Positions 43,281 to 52,801 are shown, counted from the stretch's first letter. The stretch: 64,000 nucleotides of DNA from Sphingobacteriaceae bacterium (GCA_017745075.1 JAGIAD010000002.1:124001-188000); one strand, 5' to 3'. The notes: generated from the sequence alone by a model not told the origin. Translations and numbers: made by a program.

Positions 43281-43865
43281 CTAATTCATACCTAGGATAA
43301 CAGAAATGGTTATTGCGGTATGTAATTTTAGAAATTTAGCTATCGACTTGGTTGCCCATTGCTGGTATTTTTTAACAGATTCGATAGATATTCCCATCTC
43401 CCCAGCAATTTGCCTGCTTTTGAGCCCCTGTTGGCGAAGTTGCAATACCCTTTGCTGCGAAGGAGGTAATTCTGCAATAGCCTTGAGCAGAATATTCTGA
43501 TATTCTTGGTCTACATTAAAAATTTCTTCGCTTTCATTAAGGCTTAATACTTCTTCTGCGTACAGCTGGCTATGTTTTTTATCTTTAACCATCCGGCGGA
43601 TGGCACTGATGGTATAGTTACGCGTTAAAATAAAGAGATAAGCGGTAAACTTGTCCAATTTAGGTAATATTGCCCTGTTTTCCCATACTTTCAAAAATAC
43701 ATCCTGTACCATCTCTTCACAGATATCTACCGATTCGAGCATGGTGTAAATATATTTGGTTAACGGACCATGGTATGCACGAAACAATTCGGCAAAGGCA
43801 ATACCGTCGCCATTGGCTATTTCCAGTAGCAACTCTTTTTCATTAGGAAGAGGTTTAATCGCCAT
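43281..43865 (-). CDS. ECF RNA polymerase sigma factor
   Basis: A 194-aa sigma-70 factor of the ECF type. Region 2 is at about 20-90 (FAELFRAYHGPLTKYIYTM, then EEMVQDVFLKVWENR) and region 4 at about 125-180 (LPPSQQRVLQLRQQGLKSRQIAGEMGIS, split). There is no regulatory extension. It should be held by FecR until the SusC signals, then drive susCD and its own operon. Lies 88 bp before fecR on the same strand. Confidence 0.93.
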   Translation of the reverse strand: MAIKPLPNEKELLLEIANGDGIAFAELFRAYHGPLTKYIYTMLESVDICEEMVQDVFLKVWENRAILPKLDKFTAYLFILTRNYTISAIRRMVKDKKHSQLYAEEVLSLNESEEIFNVDQEYQNILLKAIAELPPSQQRVLQLRQQGLKSRQIAGEMGISIESVKKYQQWATKSIAKFLKLHTAITISVILGMN

Positions 43866-44005
43866 TGTTTAGTTTCGCTGTAAGATAAAACTAAGTATTT
43901 TTTAATTAAGTGTAAAGAATAAATTTAGGTTTAATATGGCAATAATCAACCATAAAATAGTGTTCCCTTTTTTCAATTTTATTAAATATGGAAAGTAATG
44001 CTGCA

Positions 44006-44629
44006 TTATTGTCCTGCTGCTGCACGCAGATTACTCAAATCAGTACCCCTAAAAGTGGTTTCGGCATTTGGGTACCGGTTTTCGGGATCAAGTAAAAAAG
44101 TGCTGATCCCCAGCTCCAGTCCGGATTTGATTTCCGATTCCGCATCGTCGCCAATAATTAAAATATCGTCTTTGTTAAGGTGATGGCGATCAATGAACAT
44201 TTGAAAGCTTTCCTTTTTATTGGTGATGGAAACATCTACAACATGTACTTCCTCAAAATCATCGGCAATGCCCAGCATTTTTACTTTTGATTGTTGCTGT
44301 TTTGGAAAACCTGCAATTATAATAAACTTCCTGCCGCTCAGGCTTTTGATATGGTGATAATCATCACTTGGTTTTAAAGGCTTGGTTACCTCCCTATTCT
44401 CGAGGTACGAAATCACTTCAGGCATCACTTCTTCTTTAAAACCATATTTTTTAGCCACTTTTAGAAAAGGCACCCTCAACATTTCCTGTTTGGCCAGTTG
44501 AAAATCTTCTTTGCTGATGCCTAAATCCAGCTTTTCTAAAAAACGGTATAATTCGCCCATCAGCTGTTCTTCGTTTGCCTTGGTAAAATAAATGGTATTG
44601 TCCAGGTCAATAAAAAATATACGCTTCAT
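44006..44629 (-). CDS. HAD family hydrolase
   Basis: A 207-aa HAD phosphatase-like protein. Motif I is IDLDNTIY (D8 nucleophile, D10 acid), the Ser/Thr/Lys region includes KSLSGRKFIIIAGF (Ala-Gly in place of the usual Thr/Ser), Lys in QSKVKM, and motif III is IIGDDAESEIKSG. Substrate unknown. The ATG at 44629 precedes motif I directly; the frame stays open far upstream only because it runs antisense through the YtxH-like gene. Head-to-head with that gene. Confidence 0.8.
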   Translation of the reverse strand: MKRIFFIDLDNTIYFTKANEEQLMGELYRFLEKLDLGISKEDFQLAKQEMLRVPFLKVAKKYGFKEEVMPEVISYLENREVTKPLKPSDDYHHIKSLSGRKFIIIAGFPKQQQSKVKMLGIADDFEEVHVVDVSITNKKESFQMFIDRHHLNKDDILIIGDDAESEIKSGLELGISTFLLDPENRYPNAETTFRGTDLSNLRAAAGQ

Positions 44630-44708
44630 TGTGGATTGGTTTTTGTGAGGTGAAAAAAATAAAAACACCTGTTGGTTAAATATGTTTAATAAGTAAATCA
44701 CTAAGAAC

Positions 44709-44936
44709 ATGAAAAAAGAGACAAAAATTATAGTAGGCGTTTTAGCCGGAGCAGCATTAGGAGCAACTATCGCGTTGGCATTATCATCAGATTCTACCAG
44801 TGATCTGAAAAACAAGGTGTCAGATTTTTTTGCTGATCTTTTAGATGCTTCGAAAGATAAATTAGCAGGACTGACAAATAAAGCCGCAAGCGTTGCAGGC
44901 AAGGTTAAAGATAAAGTAACAGAAATAAATGCTTAA
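44709..44936 (+). CDS. YtxH-like small membrane protein
   Basis: A 75-aa protein with one N-terminal membrane helix (about 7-26, IIVGVLAGAALGATIALAL) and a lysine- and alanine-rich amphipathic tail (LKNKVSDFFADLLDASKDKL and VAGKVKDKV), the form of YtxH-domain proteins, which are often induced by general stress. No enzymatic function expected. Followed by a terminator. Confidence 0.8.
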   Translation: MKKETKIIVGVLAGAALGATIALALSSDSTSDLKNKVSDFFADLLDASKDKLAGLTNKAASVAGKVKDKVTEINA

Positions 44937-44947
44937 AGAATTGGAAG

Positions 44948-44970
44948 TGCCGGAAATATCCGGCATTTTT
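44948..44970 (+). terminator. Terminator after the YtxH-like gene
   Basis: TGCCGGA (44948-44954), loop AATA, TCCGGCA (44959-44965), then five T. Confidence 0.85.
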
Positions 44971-44998
44971 ATTCTATATATTTCTAACCACTATCTTA

Positions 44999-46399
44999 AT
45001 GAACATTGCTTTTCATGGTGCCGCCCGTACAGTTACCGGGAGTAAGCACCTTATTACATTAAAAAACGGTATCCAGATCCTGTTGGATTGTGGCTTATTC
45101 CAGGGAATGGGCCATGTTACTGATAAACTAAATGATTATTTTGGTTTCGATGCCAAAAAGGTAACCTACATGATCTTATCGCATGCGCACATAGATCATT
45201 GCGGTTTGTTACCCAAATTGGTTTCAGAAGGTTTTGAAGGTAAAATTTTCTGTACACCAGCAACTATGGACCTAGCCCGCATACTGATGATGGATTCTGC
45301 AAAGATCCAGGTGCAGGATGCCGAATATGCTAACCGTCACCTTCGCCATGGCGAAGAAATGGAGGAGGCACTCTATACAGAAGAAGACGTAACCAAAACG
45401 GTGAGCCAGATGAAGATCGTAGATTATGAAGAAGATTTCGAGATTGAACCTGGCATACATTTAAAATTTACAGATGCAGGCCATATTTTAGGCAGTGCTG
45501 CTGTTCACCTTACGATTACCGAAGATGGCAAGCCGACCAGGATTACTTTTTCGGGCGATGTGGGGCGTTATGGTGATCTGCTTTTAAAAAGCCCTCAGCA
45601 ATTTGATCAGGCCGATTATATTTTAATGGAATCAACCTATGGCGATTCATTACATAAAGACCTCGATCCGATAGAAAATATGCTGTTGGAAATCATTAAC
45701 AATACCTGCAAAATTAAAAAAGGGAAAGTAATTATTCCGGCATTTGCAGTTGGCCGTACACAGGAACTGCTATATGCTTTAAACGGATTGGAACTGAAAG
45801 GTAAATTACCTGATGTTCCATACTACGTAGATAGTCCTTTATCTTCGAAAGCAACCCAAATTCTTAAAAACCACCCTGAAGTATATAATAATGGCGTTAA
45901 GGAAACTTTAAAAATTGATCATGATGTATTTGCTTTTAAAGGTCTGCGTTTTATTGAAAGTGTAGAAGAATCTAAAGCTTTAAATGCCGATCCACGGCCT
46001 TGTGTAATTATTTCGGCATCGGGTATGGCAGAGGCTGGCCGTGTAAAGCACCATATCCGTAATAATATTGGTAATTCTAAAAATACCATTTTAATGGTGG
46101 GTTATTGTGAGCCAAATTCACTTGGTGGCAGGTTAATCGCCGGACAAAAAGTAGTAGAGATTTTCCGTGAGGAATACGAAGTGAAAGCTGAAGTGCAATC
46201 AATTAAATCGATGAGTGCACATGGCGATTATGAAGATTTACTGCATTTCTTATCTTGTCAGGATCCCGCAAAAGTGAAACAGCTGTTTTTGGTACACGGC
46301 GAATACGAAGTACAGCAACATTTTGCCACCAGGTTAAAAGATGCTGGTTTTAAACATGTAGCTATACCGGAATATCATCAGGTGTTTCAGTTGGCGTAA
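44999..46399 (+). CDS. MBL-fold beta-CASP ribonuclease family protein
   Basis: A 466-aa metallo-beta-lactamase/beta-CASP protein. The zinc motif SHAHIDHCG gives H62, H64, D66 and H67; later DAGHILGSA (His) and SGDVGRYGD (Asp); the beta-CASP region includes ESTYGD, FAVGRTQELL and ISASGMAEAGRVKHH; and SMSAHGDY carries the last His. This is the RNA-processing (CPSF73/RNase J-like) branch, annotated as MBL-fold RNA hydrolase or exonuclease, without the RNase J C-terminal domain. Follows the YtxH-like gene, separated by its terminator. Confidence 0.88.
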   Translation: MNIAFHGAARTVTGSKHLITLKNGIQILLDCGLFQGMGHVTDKLNDYFGFDAKKVTYMILSHAHIDHCGLLPKLVSEGFEGKIFCTPATMDLARILMMDSAKIQVQDAEYANRHLRHGEEMEEALYTEEDVTKTVSQMKIVDYEEDFEIEPGIHLKFTDAGHILGSAAVHLTITEDGKPTRITFSGDVGRYGDLLLKSPQQFDQADYILMESTYGDSLHKDLDPIENMLLEIINNTCKIKKGKVIIPAFAVGRTQELLYALNGLELKGKLPDVPYYVDSPLSSKATQILKNHPEVYNNGVKETLKIDHDVFAFKGLRFIESVEESKALNADPRPCVIISASGMAEAGRVKHHIRNNIGNSKNTILMVGYCEPNSLGGRLIAGQKVVEIFREEYEVKAEVQSIKSMSAHGDYEDLLHFLSCQDPAKVKQLFLVHGEYEVQQHFATRLKDAGFKHVAIPEYHQVFQLA

Positions 46400-46415
46400 C
46401 ATTATTGGAAATGTT

Positions 46416-46547
46416 GGTCTGGATTTGTAATCCGGACCTCATGCATCAGCGATTGGTACGGATTTGCAATCCGTCTCCATTTCCGGTTTTTAATCTTGTT
46501 TATGAAGGATTAAATCCTTAGCTCTTAAGACGGGATTGCAAATCCCG
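46416..46547. repeat. Cluster of four GGATT/AATCC palindromes
   Basis: Four short palindromes share the core GGATT-N(1-3)-AATCC: GGTCTGGATT/AATCCGGACC (46416-46438), ACGGATT/AATCCGT (46458-46474), AAGGATT/AATCCTT (46505-46519) and CGGGATT/AATCCCG (46531-46547). They fill the gap between the ribonuclease gene and the methyltransferase promoter. They resemble REP-type interspersed elements. Confidence 0.65.
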
Positions 46548-46604
46548 ACCAGATTCATAGGGCTCCTCAACCATCGTCCTTTTTCCCATCCTTACCTTTT
46601 TCCC

Positions 46605-46612
46605 TATCTTTG
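46605..46612 (+). promoter_or_regulatory. Bacteroidota -7 box of the methyltransferase gene
   Basis: TATCTTTG matches TAnnTTTG and ends four bases before the ATG at 46617. The transcript would begin at or just past the start codon, so the gene is probably leaderless. This decides the start against the ATG at 46536. Confidence 0.55.
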
Positions 46613-46616
46613 TACC

Positions 46617-47303
46617 ATGGATGTTTTTGGTAAAGCGTTAACAGATATTTACAGAACAGGCGAGGCTGATACCCTTTGGTTACACAATTCTTACGGAGAA
46701 CCTGAAGAGATGCCTTTAGAATTTTTCTTCCGTGATGATGAAGATATGCCTGTGTTAGAACTTCAGGCTTTGCACATGTGCAGTGGTAAGGTATTGGATA
46801 TCGGTGCTGGCGTGGGCAGTCATGCTTTACTTCTACAGGCTTTTAATATAGATGTTACAGCCATTGATATCTCGGAAGCTGCGGTAAATATTATGAAAGA
46901 CCGCGGTGTAAAAAAGGCATTTGTACAGGACATTTTTACTTACCAGGAGAAATTTGATACCATTATCATGCTGATGAACGGCATAGGCCTTACCGGAACC
47001 TTGCCTGGTTTTAAGGATTTTCTGATCAAATTAAAAGACCTGATTAATCCCAATGGACAGGTAATTTTCGATTCTTCGGATATTGCCTATTTATATGAGG
47101 ATATGACAAAGCCAGAAAACCAATATTACGGGGAAGTATCTTACCAGTACGAATACCAAGGCAAAAAAGGCAATTGGTTTAACTGGATTTACATAGATGA
47201 AGAAACTATTAAACATACGGCAAAGGAAACGGGATGGGATGCTGAACTGATTTTCGATGATGGGGAAGATCAGTATTTGGTAAAATTGACTTTATCGCAA
47301 TAA
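46617..47303 (+). CDS. Class I SAM-dependent methyltransferase
   Basis: A 228-aa cytoplasmic methyltransferase. Motif I is VLDIGAGVGSHAL (D61, G63, G65, G67), motif II has the acidic residue in VTAIDISEAAV, and the following TIIMLMNGIGLTG is motif IV. The substrate cannot be told; small-molecule methylation is likely. I use the ATG at 46617, next to a -7 box; the upstream ATG adds 27 residues that are not part of the fold and run through the repeat. About 70 bp before the LLM oxidoreductase on the same strand. Confidence 0.85.
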   Translation: MDVFGKALTDIYRTGEADTLWLHNSYGEPEEMPLEFFFRDDEDMPVLELQALHMCSGKVLDIGAGVGSHALLLQAFNIDVTAIDISEAAVNIMKDRGVKKAFVQDIFTYQEKFDTIIMLMNGIGLTGTLPGFKDFLIKLKDLINPNGQVIFDSSDIAYLYEDMTKPENQYYGEVSYQYEYQGKKGNWFNWIYIDEETIKHTAKETGWDAELIFDDGEDQYLVKLTLSQ

Positions 47304-47353
47304 TCTTAAAGTCATAAAGCTTTTTGTGCTGATATTTTAAATAAACAGGCTTA

Positions 47354-47361
47354 TACATTTG
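47354..47361 (+). promoter_or_regulatory. Bacteroidota -7 box of the LLM oxidoreductase gene
   Basis: TACATTTG fits TAnnTTTG and ends 13 bases before the ATG at 47375. No good TTG at -33. Confidence 0.4.
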
Positions 47362-47374
47362 TTATATACGAATT

Positions 47375-48379
47375 ATGAGCAATACAAAAATAAAGCTAAG
47401 TGTCTTAGATCAATCTCCGGTTCGCAAAGGTGTTACTGCCCGTCGTGCCATTGAAGAAACTACTATTCTTGCACAAGAAACCGAAAGGTTAGGCTACTAC
47501 CGTTTTTGGGTTTCAGAACATCACAATACCACGAGTTTAGCGGGTTCAACCCCTGAAATCTTAATTGCCCATTTGGCCAATCATACCAAAACCTTGAGAG
47601 TAGGTTCAGGCGGTATTATGCTGCCTAACCATAGCGCGTTAAAAGTGGCAGAAAGTTTTCGTTTATTGGAAGTGATGCATCCTAACCGGATCGACCTGGG
47701 TATGGGCCGGGCACCTGGTACCGACCGTATTACGGCTTCGATGCTTAACCCATCAAATAACTGGAGTGAACAGGATTTTATAGAACAACTGCACGAATTG
47801 CAGCATTACCTCCACGATACCTCTGATGGTGGTATCCAGACAAAAATAAAGGCAATACCGATTGCTGAAACCGTTCCGCAGCAATGGCTTTTAAGCAGTA
47901 GCGGACAAAGTGCTTTATTTTCGGCCCACTTTGGAATGGGTTTTTCTTTTGCGCATTTTATTAATCCACATGGAGGACCACAGGCCGTTCAATACTACCG
48001 TGAACATTTTAAGCCCTCAGTTGATTTAATAAAACCAGTTGCAAATGTGGCCCTTTTCGTTTTCTGCTCGGAAGATGAAGAAAAGGTAAAGCAGCAGGAA
48101 GCTTTAATGGGTTATCGTTTTCTCCAGCTGGAAAAGGGCGGAGGATTAACCCCGGTGGGCTGGAATGATATTAAAGATATCAGTTATAATGCTGCGGAAC
48201 AGGAACGGATAAATGCCAATAAACCGAGAATGATTTATGGCACACCAACAGTAATAAAAGAGCGGCTTTCCAAACTGGCTGCTGATTATGATGTTGATGA
48301 ATTAATGCTTGTTACCATTACCGAACATTTTGAAGACCGGATAAAATCGTATGAGTTGTTGTCCGATTTATTTCTGTAA
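47375..48379 (+). CDS. LLM class flavin-dependent oxidoreductase
   Basis: A 334-aa bacterial-luciferase-like TIM-barrel protein. Typical stretches: LSVLDQSPV at the N-terminus, GYYRFWVSEHHNT, LRVGSGGIMLPNHSALKVAESFRLLE (split over 85-115), and RIDLGMGRAPGTD. This subgroup (MsnO8/YhbW-like) uses reduced FMN; the substrate is unknown. Ends before a palindromic repeat, convergent with the beta-barrel protein gene. Confidence 0.9.
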   Translation: MSNTKIKLSVLDQSPVRKGVTARRAIEETTILAQETERLGYYRFWVSEHHNTTSLAGSTPEILIAHLANHTKTLRVGSGGIMLPNHSALKVAESFRLLEVMHPNRIDLGMGRAPGTDRITASMLNPSNNWSEQDFIEQLHELQHYLHDTSDGGIQTKIKAIPIAETVPQQWLLSSSGQSALFSAHFGMGFSFAHFINPHGGPQAVQYYREHFKPSVDLIKPVANVALFVFCSEDEEKVKQQEALMGYRFLQLEKGGGLTPVGWNDIKDISYNAAEQERINANKPRMIYGTPTVIKERLSKLAADYDVDELMLVTITEHFEDRIKSYELLSDLFL

Positions 48380-48393
48380 AATAAATTAAATCG

Positions 48394-48492
48394 GTCATTC
48401 TGAACGTAGTGAAGAATCTTTAATTAGGGCATATTATATTCCTTTCCGAGGCCTGTGCAGATACAGGCCTCAGAGTTTAACTTTCAGAATAA
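48394..48492. repeat. Palindromic repeat with a GC-rich hairpin between convergent genes
   Basis: The ends GTCATTCTGAA (48394-48404) and TTCAGAATAAC (48483-48493) are near-inverse. Inside is a perfect hairpin GAGGCCTGT (48448-48456)/ACAGGCCTC (48463-48471) with a six-base loop. It looks like an interspersed element that may also act as a bidirectional terminator, although there is no T-tract. Confidence 0.6.
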
Positions 48493-48501
48493 CGGAACGG
48501 T

Positions 48502-51276
48502 TTAAAAATTAAAAAACGTTTGTCGGCCGCCAACTTTTTGACCAAAATTCTGGATATTATAAGTAAGGGTAAGCATGCCATATCTACCCAGGTTATTAGT
48601 CTGCGTATCGATAACGCTATTGCCTGTAATCTGGATGTTTCTGCGCACATTGCTCTGTAAAATATCGTTAACCGAAAATTTCAACTGTGCCCTGTCGTTT
48701 TTCATAAACAGGTAAGTAAGGGCAGCATTCCAGAATTTGATATTGTTGTTATAACCTGCAATTTTTTGGTCGTTGATGGTTAAAGAATAGCTGGTTTCGA
48801 AAACCAGTTTTTTAGGATAACGGATAATCAGTTCTGATGTACTCTGGTGGGTATTGTAACTGATATTGGTATAAAAACTATCGTTATACTTACTGCGGTT
48901 CAGGTTTATCGAATACGACTGGTTAATCTCAACCTTATCGTTCAGATTTAGCCTCACACTCCCATTTGGCCCAATGTTAAATACATTCGCATCACTTTGG
49001 ATATTGTTTACAATAACCGGCGTATGATCAAAATTGGCCCAGAAACCCAGTCCGACTTTTAAGCTTGTTTTATTTTTCCTGAAATCTTTTGAGATGTTAG
49101 CCCCACCCTGAAAGTTATAGATACCACTCATGTTGATTGGATTAACCGTTTGCACACCATTATTGATGGAGATGCTATTAACAATACCATTTTTGGTAAA
49201 ATTACCATAACCATATAGACTATAGTTGACTAAGCTTTTTGGATCATATTTATACATGTTCATGCTTAAGTTCTGCGTTCTTGCCGGAAGCAGGTTTGGA
49301 TTTCCGTTCCTGATATAAAATGCATTGGTATTGTCGGCAACAGGTTGAAGATAGCTTACGTTGGGCTCTGTAAACCTTGCAGAATAATTGAACGAGAAAA
49401 TTTTGTATTTGAGCTGGAATGTTGGCCATGTAAAGTTATACCGCTGATTGATGTCTGCCGCATTCGTGAAACTATTATTGAGTAAGATATAATTATGCAC
49501 CAAACCAGGTTGAATATAGAGATCCTTGGTTATTTTATACCTCAAACTGATATTGGTATTGGTTTTAAAACCTGCCTGCTTAACGGTTTGCGACAAATTC
49601 GGAATTACAATATCATATAACTGGTTGGCCGGATTGCGGTAAAAAGTACTTAACGCGTTTTCATTGTTGATGATATTGCCGCTTACATCTGCTTTAAAAT
49701 TCACGTTTTTGCTAATGGGTTCGGTATAATTGGCATAAATATAAGCCCTGAAATTATCGATAGTATTATCCCTTAGCTGGTCTATCTCTAAGGTAGAAGG
49801 AGTAAGGTAAAAAATACTGTTGCTCCTGTTATAATTAACAATAGGATTTGGGTTTGCAGAAATATCGGTACCCATATTAAATGATCTTCCTGCTTTTTTA
49901 AAATCCTTACTAAGATCTGCCCTTAACTGATATTTATTTGTAGAACTGTTTCTGTCGTTTAAATTCTCAAGTGTATTGATCAATTGGTTATTCGCATTGG
50001 TATTGCCTGAAGAAACTTTGCTTACTGAATTGTTGGAGCTGAGTACGATTGCCGGTTCGATAGTAAGTTGCGTTAAGGAATCGATCTGCCAGTCTAATTT
50101 TCCACCAATATTGTGTTTTAGAATAAGGGAGCTGGTATTTTCATTAGCATTGGTAATCAACCTGTCGGCACCCAGTGTCTGATTGGTATTGCTGAGTTTC
50201 TCCAGGAGATTATCAGATCGGCCAAAGAAATATTGGGTATTAATTTTGATCCCTTTTTTGGTTAAAGTGTTAAAATTAAAACCACCGCCCGATGAAGTCT
50301 GAATACCGTTATAACTCCCTCCAAAACTAATCCCGTTGAACTCGAAATAACCTCCGTAGGTCATCATCATTGAGTTTATCCCACTTCGGTTAAAACCACC
50401 AATACGTTGTACATCATTAGGGTTAAAGCCCGGCTGATTAATGTTATTACCATAAGCCAGTACACTTACCTGTGTGGTATCCCTAAAAAAGTTCATTAAT
50501 CCACCAGCCTGGTAAAGGTCTCTCGGTCCACCACCTGCATATAGCTTTCCAAAAGCACCTTTTTTAATGGCTTTTTTCAGTTTCAGATTAATAACCTGTG
50601 GAATTTCTGCTGCCGTTAAATCCGGATCGCGCCTTTTGGCCTGTTTATCATCAACTACTTGCACTTTGTCGATAATATTGGCGGGCAGGTTTTTGGTCGC
50701 AATTTGCTGGTCGCCACCAAAAAATTCTTTTCCGTCAACCAGGATTTTACTCACCGATTTTCCATTAACCTGTATAGACCCATCAGGTGCTATAGAAACG
50801 CCGGGTAATTTTTTCAAAAGATCTTCTACCACTGCTGAGGGCAGGGTTTTAAAAGATTCTGCATTAAACTCAATGGTATCTTTGCGTACGATAACAGGCG
50901 GCCGCTCTGCCGAAATTACAACTTCATTTAAATCGTTAGCTTTGGTAGAAAGGTAGAGGGTACCAAGGTTTACAGTCGGATTTGCAACGGTCAACTCGAC
51001 TTCTTTTCTGAGCGTTCCATATTGCCATGCCGTTACCACTAAGCGGTATTTTATACCCGTGGCCAGGCCATTGATTTTAAAAAGACCTTTATCGTCTGAA
51101 AGTTTGTAAGTGGTTAATACGCTGTCGCCAACTTTATAAACCGAAACAGTAGAATAATTCAGCGTGACTTTATGATTGGCACTATCGGCTAATATTCCGG
51201 TAATGCTTCCGTTTTTTTGTGCAAACAGGTTAAAAATAACTAAGCTAAAAGCAAGCGAGAGTAAGAGTTTTTTCAT
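48502..51276 (-). CDS. Outer membrane beta-barrel (TonB-receptor-like) protein
   Basis: A 924-aa exported protein (signal about 1-20, ending NLFAQ). A carboxypeptidase-regulatory-like domain lies at about 22-110 (SITGILADSANHKVTLNYST), then a plug-like region (PPVIVRKDTIEFNAES, LPGVSIAPDGSIQVNGKSV, ILVDGKEFFGGD), then a long barrel ending in an aromatic residue (TFFNF). This is the outer-membrane-beta-barrel family of Bacteroidota, related to but distinct from SusC; partners and cargo are unknown. Monocistronic. Confidence 0.88.
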   Translation of the reverse strand: MKKLLLSLAFSLVIFNLFAQKNGSITGILADSANHKVTLNYSTVSVYKVGDSVLTTYKLSDDKGLFKINGLATGIKYRLVVTAWQYGTLRKEVELTVANPTVNLGTLYLSTKANDLNEVVISAERPPVIVRKDTIEFNAESFKTLPSAVVEDLLKKLPGVSIAPDGSIQVNGKSVSKILVDGKEFFGGDQQIATKNLPANIIDKVQVVDDKQAKRRDPDLTAAEIPQVINLKLKKAIKKGAFGKLYAGGGPRDLYQAGGLMNFFRDTTQVSVLAYGNNINQPGFNPNDVQRIGGFNRSGINSMMMTYGGYFEFNGISFGGSYNGIQTSSGGGFNFNTLTKKGIKINTQYFFGRSDNLLEKLSNTNQTLGADRLITNANENTSSLILKHNIGGKLDWQIDSLTQLTIEPAIVLSSNNSVSKVSSGNTNANNQLINTLENLNDRNSSTNKYQLRADLSKDFKKAGRSFNMGTDISANPNPIVNYNRSNSIFYLTPSTLEIDQLRDNTIDNFRAYIYANYTEPISKNVNFKADVSGNIINNENALSTFYRNPANQLYDIVIPNLSQTVKQAGFKTNTNISLRYKITKDLYIQPGLVHNYILLNNSFTNAADINQRYNFTWPTFQLKYKIFSFNYSARFTEPNVSYLQPVADNTNAFYIRNGNPNLLPARTQNLSMNMYKYDPKSLVNYSLYGYGNFTKNGIVNSISINNGVQTVNPINMSGIYNFQGGANISKDFRKNKTSLKVGLGFWANFDHTPVIVNNIQSDANVFNIGPNGSVRLNLNDKVEINQSYSINLNRSKYNDSFYTNISYNTHQSTSELIIRYPKKLVFETSYSLTINDQKIAGYNNNIKFWNAALTYLFMKNDRAQLKFSVNDILQSNVRRNIQITGNSVIDTQTNNLGRYGMLTLTYNIQNFGQKVGGRQTFFNF

Positions 51277-51552
51277 GTATGGTTTTAAATAAGGAATCTG
51301 AAATTATTGGCTATTTTTTTACGAAATCAATAAATGTGACGAATTCGGCTAAAAATGTGATGGATAAGCGTTTGGTTAAAAAACTGACACAAAATTTCTT
51401 GAGATGTTGCATGTAAAATTTTATAACTAATAATTTAGTTTAAAAGTAGGCTGATTATGCTGTATTTGCAAATAGCCACAGAAAAATTACAATCTTAAAA
51501 ACAAAAAAAGCCCCATTGCATTGCAAGGAGGCCGATTGAAAAGATTATTAAT

Positions 51553-52629
51553 TTAGTGCAGATCGTTATAATTAATAATTTTTATTGCTGGGTTTTTGGC
51601 CAGTATTTCTTCCATCCATTTGCGGTGCGAGGCGCCAACACCCACAATAACCCTTTTGGCGTTTTTCGCTTTCGCCTGCTCAACGATGTTTTTGCACATG
51701 CCCTCATTTCTTAATGTCCATTGGGTAATCATTGCTTTTACCGATTCGGTAGGAAAGCCTGCATAACCATAAAAATGAGGACCACCATAAAAGTTCCAGG
51801 CTTCATCCAGCATGCCATATTTCGCCGTGTTCATGCCCGCATACGGATCGGCATTAAAAACTTTCGATTCGTCTTCACCATAACTCCAATAGCTTTCTAT
51901 AGCTTTAACCGTTGCGGCTTCAGCCGAAGTGCTGTCGGCCTTAGCTTTATTGACCATGACTTTGTACAAAGAATCGGTTTTAGCCCAGGCTTCGCTCCAT
52001 GGTTTATCATAAGTTTGGCAATCCATTTTATAAATCTGATTCTGACCCAATTGATAAATGAGCGGGAAATAGATTTTGCTGTATTCGCTTCCTGGGCGGT
52101 ATAAACCTGCTTTTTTTAAAGAATCTATGCTACCAAACATTTTTGTATATTCAAGCTGTTCTTCTTTACCAAAACTATTTTTCATATAATTTTGGAGAAT
52201 AAAAATCTGATATTCAGCATTTGCCCTGTCCCAGTTTTTGGCATAATTAACTGCTAAATTCATACGGGTTTTATGGTAGTAAGCAAAAGATTCAAGTGCT
52301 TTCCGATCTTTTTTAATTTGAGCAGAAATGTTTTTGGGCTTTTCCGGATTTAGTTTTTCGATGTAATCGTGACCTTTTTTAAAAACTTTTACCGCCCAAT
52401 TGCTTTCTTCAAGTTTAGCATAATCGGCCTCAGGTAAATATTCACCAAAAACCATATCAGGTTTAAAGTTTTTCAGCTTATCAATAATCGCCTGGAAGTT
52501 TTGTGCCGATTTAGAATTATCGTGGGCAGAGCCTACTATAACAATTTCGATCTGATTTTGGGCATTTGATTTAAACGCGATTGCGGTTAATAATAAAAAT
52601 GCAAGGCTAAGTTTTTGTATGGTTTTCAT
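51553..52629 (-). CDS. DUF5694 family exported protein
   Basis: A 358-aa protein with a signal peptide (about 1-24, ending KSNAQ). IEIVIVGSAHDNSKSAQNF near the start and AKRVIVGVGASHRKWMEEIL near the end, with a GE at FGEYLP, give the fold outline of the TraB/ChaN/EreA group (conserved GxxH and GE motifs), here the DUF5694 variant. Activity unknown. I start at the ATG at 52629; the ATG eight codons upstream spoils the signal. Confidence 0.75.
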   Translation of the reverse strand: MKTIQKLSLAFLLLTAIAFKSNAQNQIEIVIVGSAHDNSKSAQNFQAIIDKLKNFKPDMVFGEYLPEADYAKLEESNWAVKVFKKGHDYIEKLNPEKPKNISAQIKKDRKALESFAYYHKTRMNLAVNYAKNWDRANAEYQIFILQNYMKNSFGKEEQLEYTKMFGSIDSLKKAGLYRPGSEYSKIYFPLIYQLGQNQIYKMDCQTYDKPWSEAWAKTDSLYKVMVNKAKADSTSAEAATVKAIESYWSYGEDESKVFNADPYAGMNTAKYGMLDEAWNFYGGPHFYGYAGFPTESVKAMITQWTLRNEGMCKNIVEQAKAKNAKRVIVGVGASHRKWMEEILAKNPAIKIINYNDLH

Positions 52630-52801
52630 CTTTGTTTCGTTTTGTTGATTCAAAGATGAACAGATGCACTTGTATGCTATATTTAATTATCCCAAAGCCT
52701 CAATATATTATCCCAATTGGATAAAAAAGGAATTTGGGTGTTAATACCTTAGAATTAAACGTTGGGATAGCGGTTTAAGCTTTTCGTCCTGTATGTAAGG
52801 C

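Noticed and set aside
44630..44902. 91-codon N-terminal extension of the HAD hydrolase
   Set aside because: It runs antisense through the YtxH-like gene, and motif I of the HAD fold begins right after the ATG at 44629.
46536..46616. Earlier start of the class I methyltransferase
   Set aside because: Would be translated from the palindromic repeat and upstream of the -7 box at 46605.
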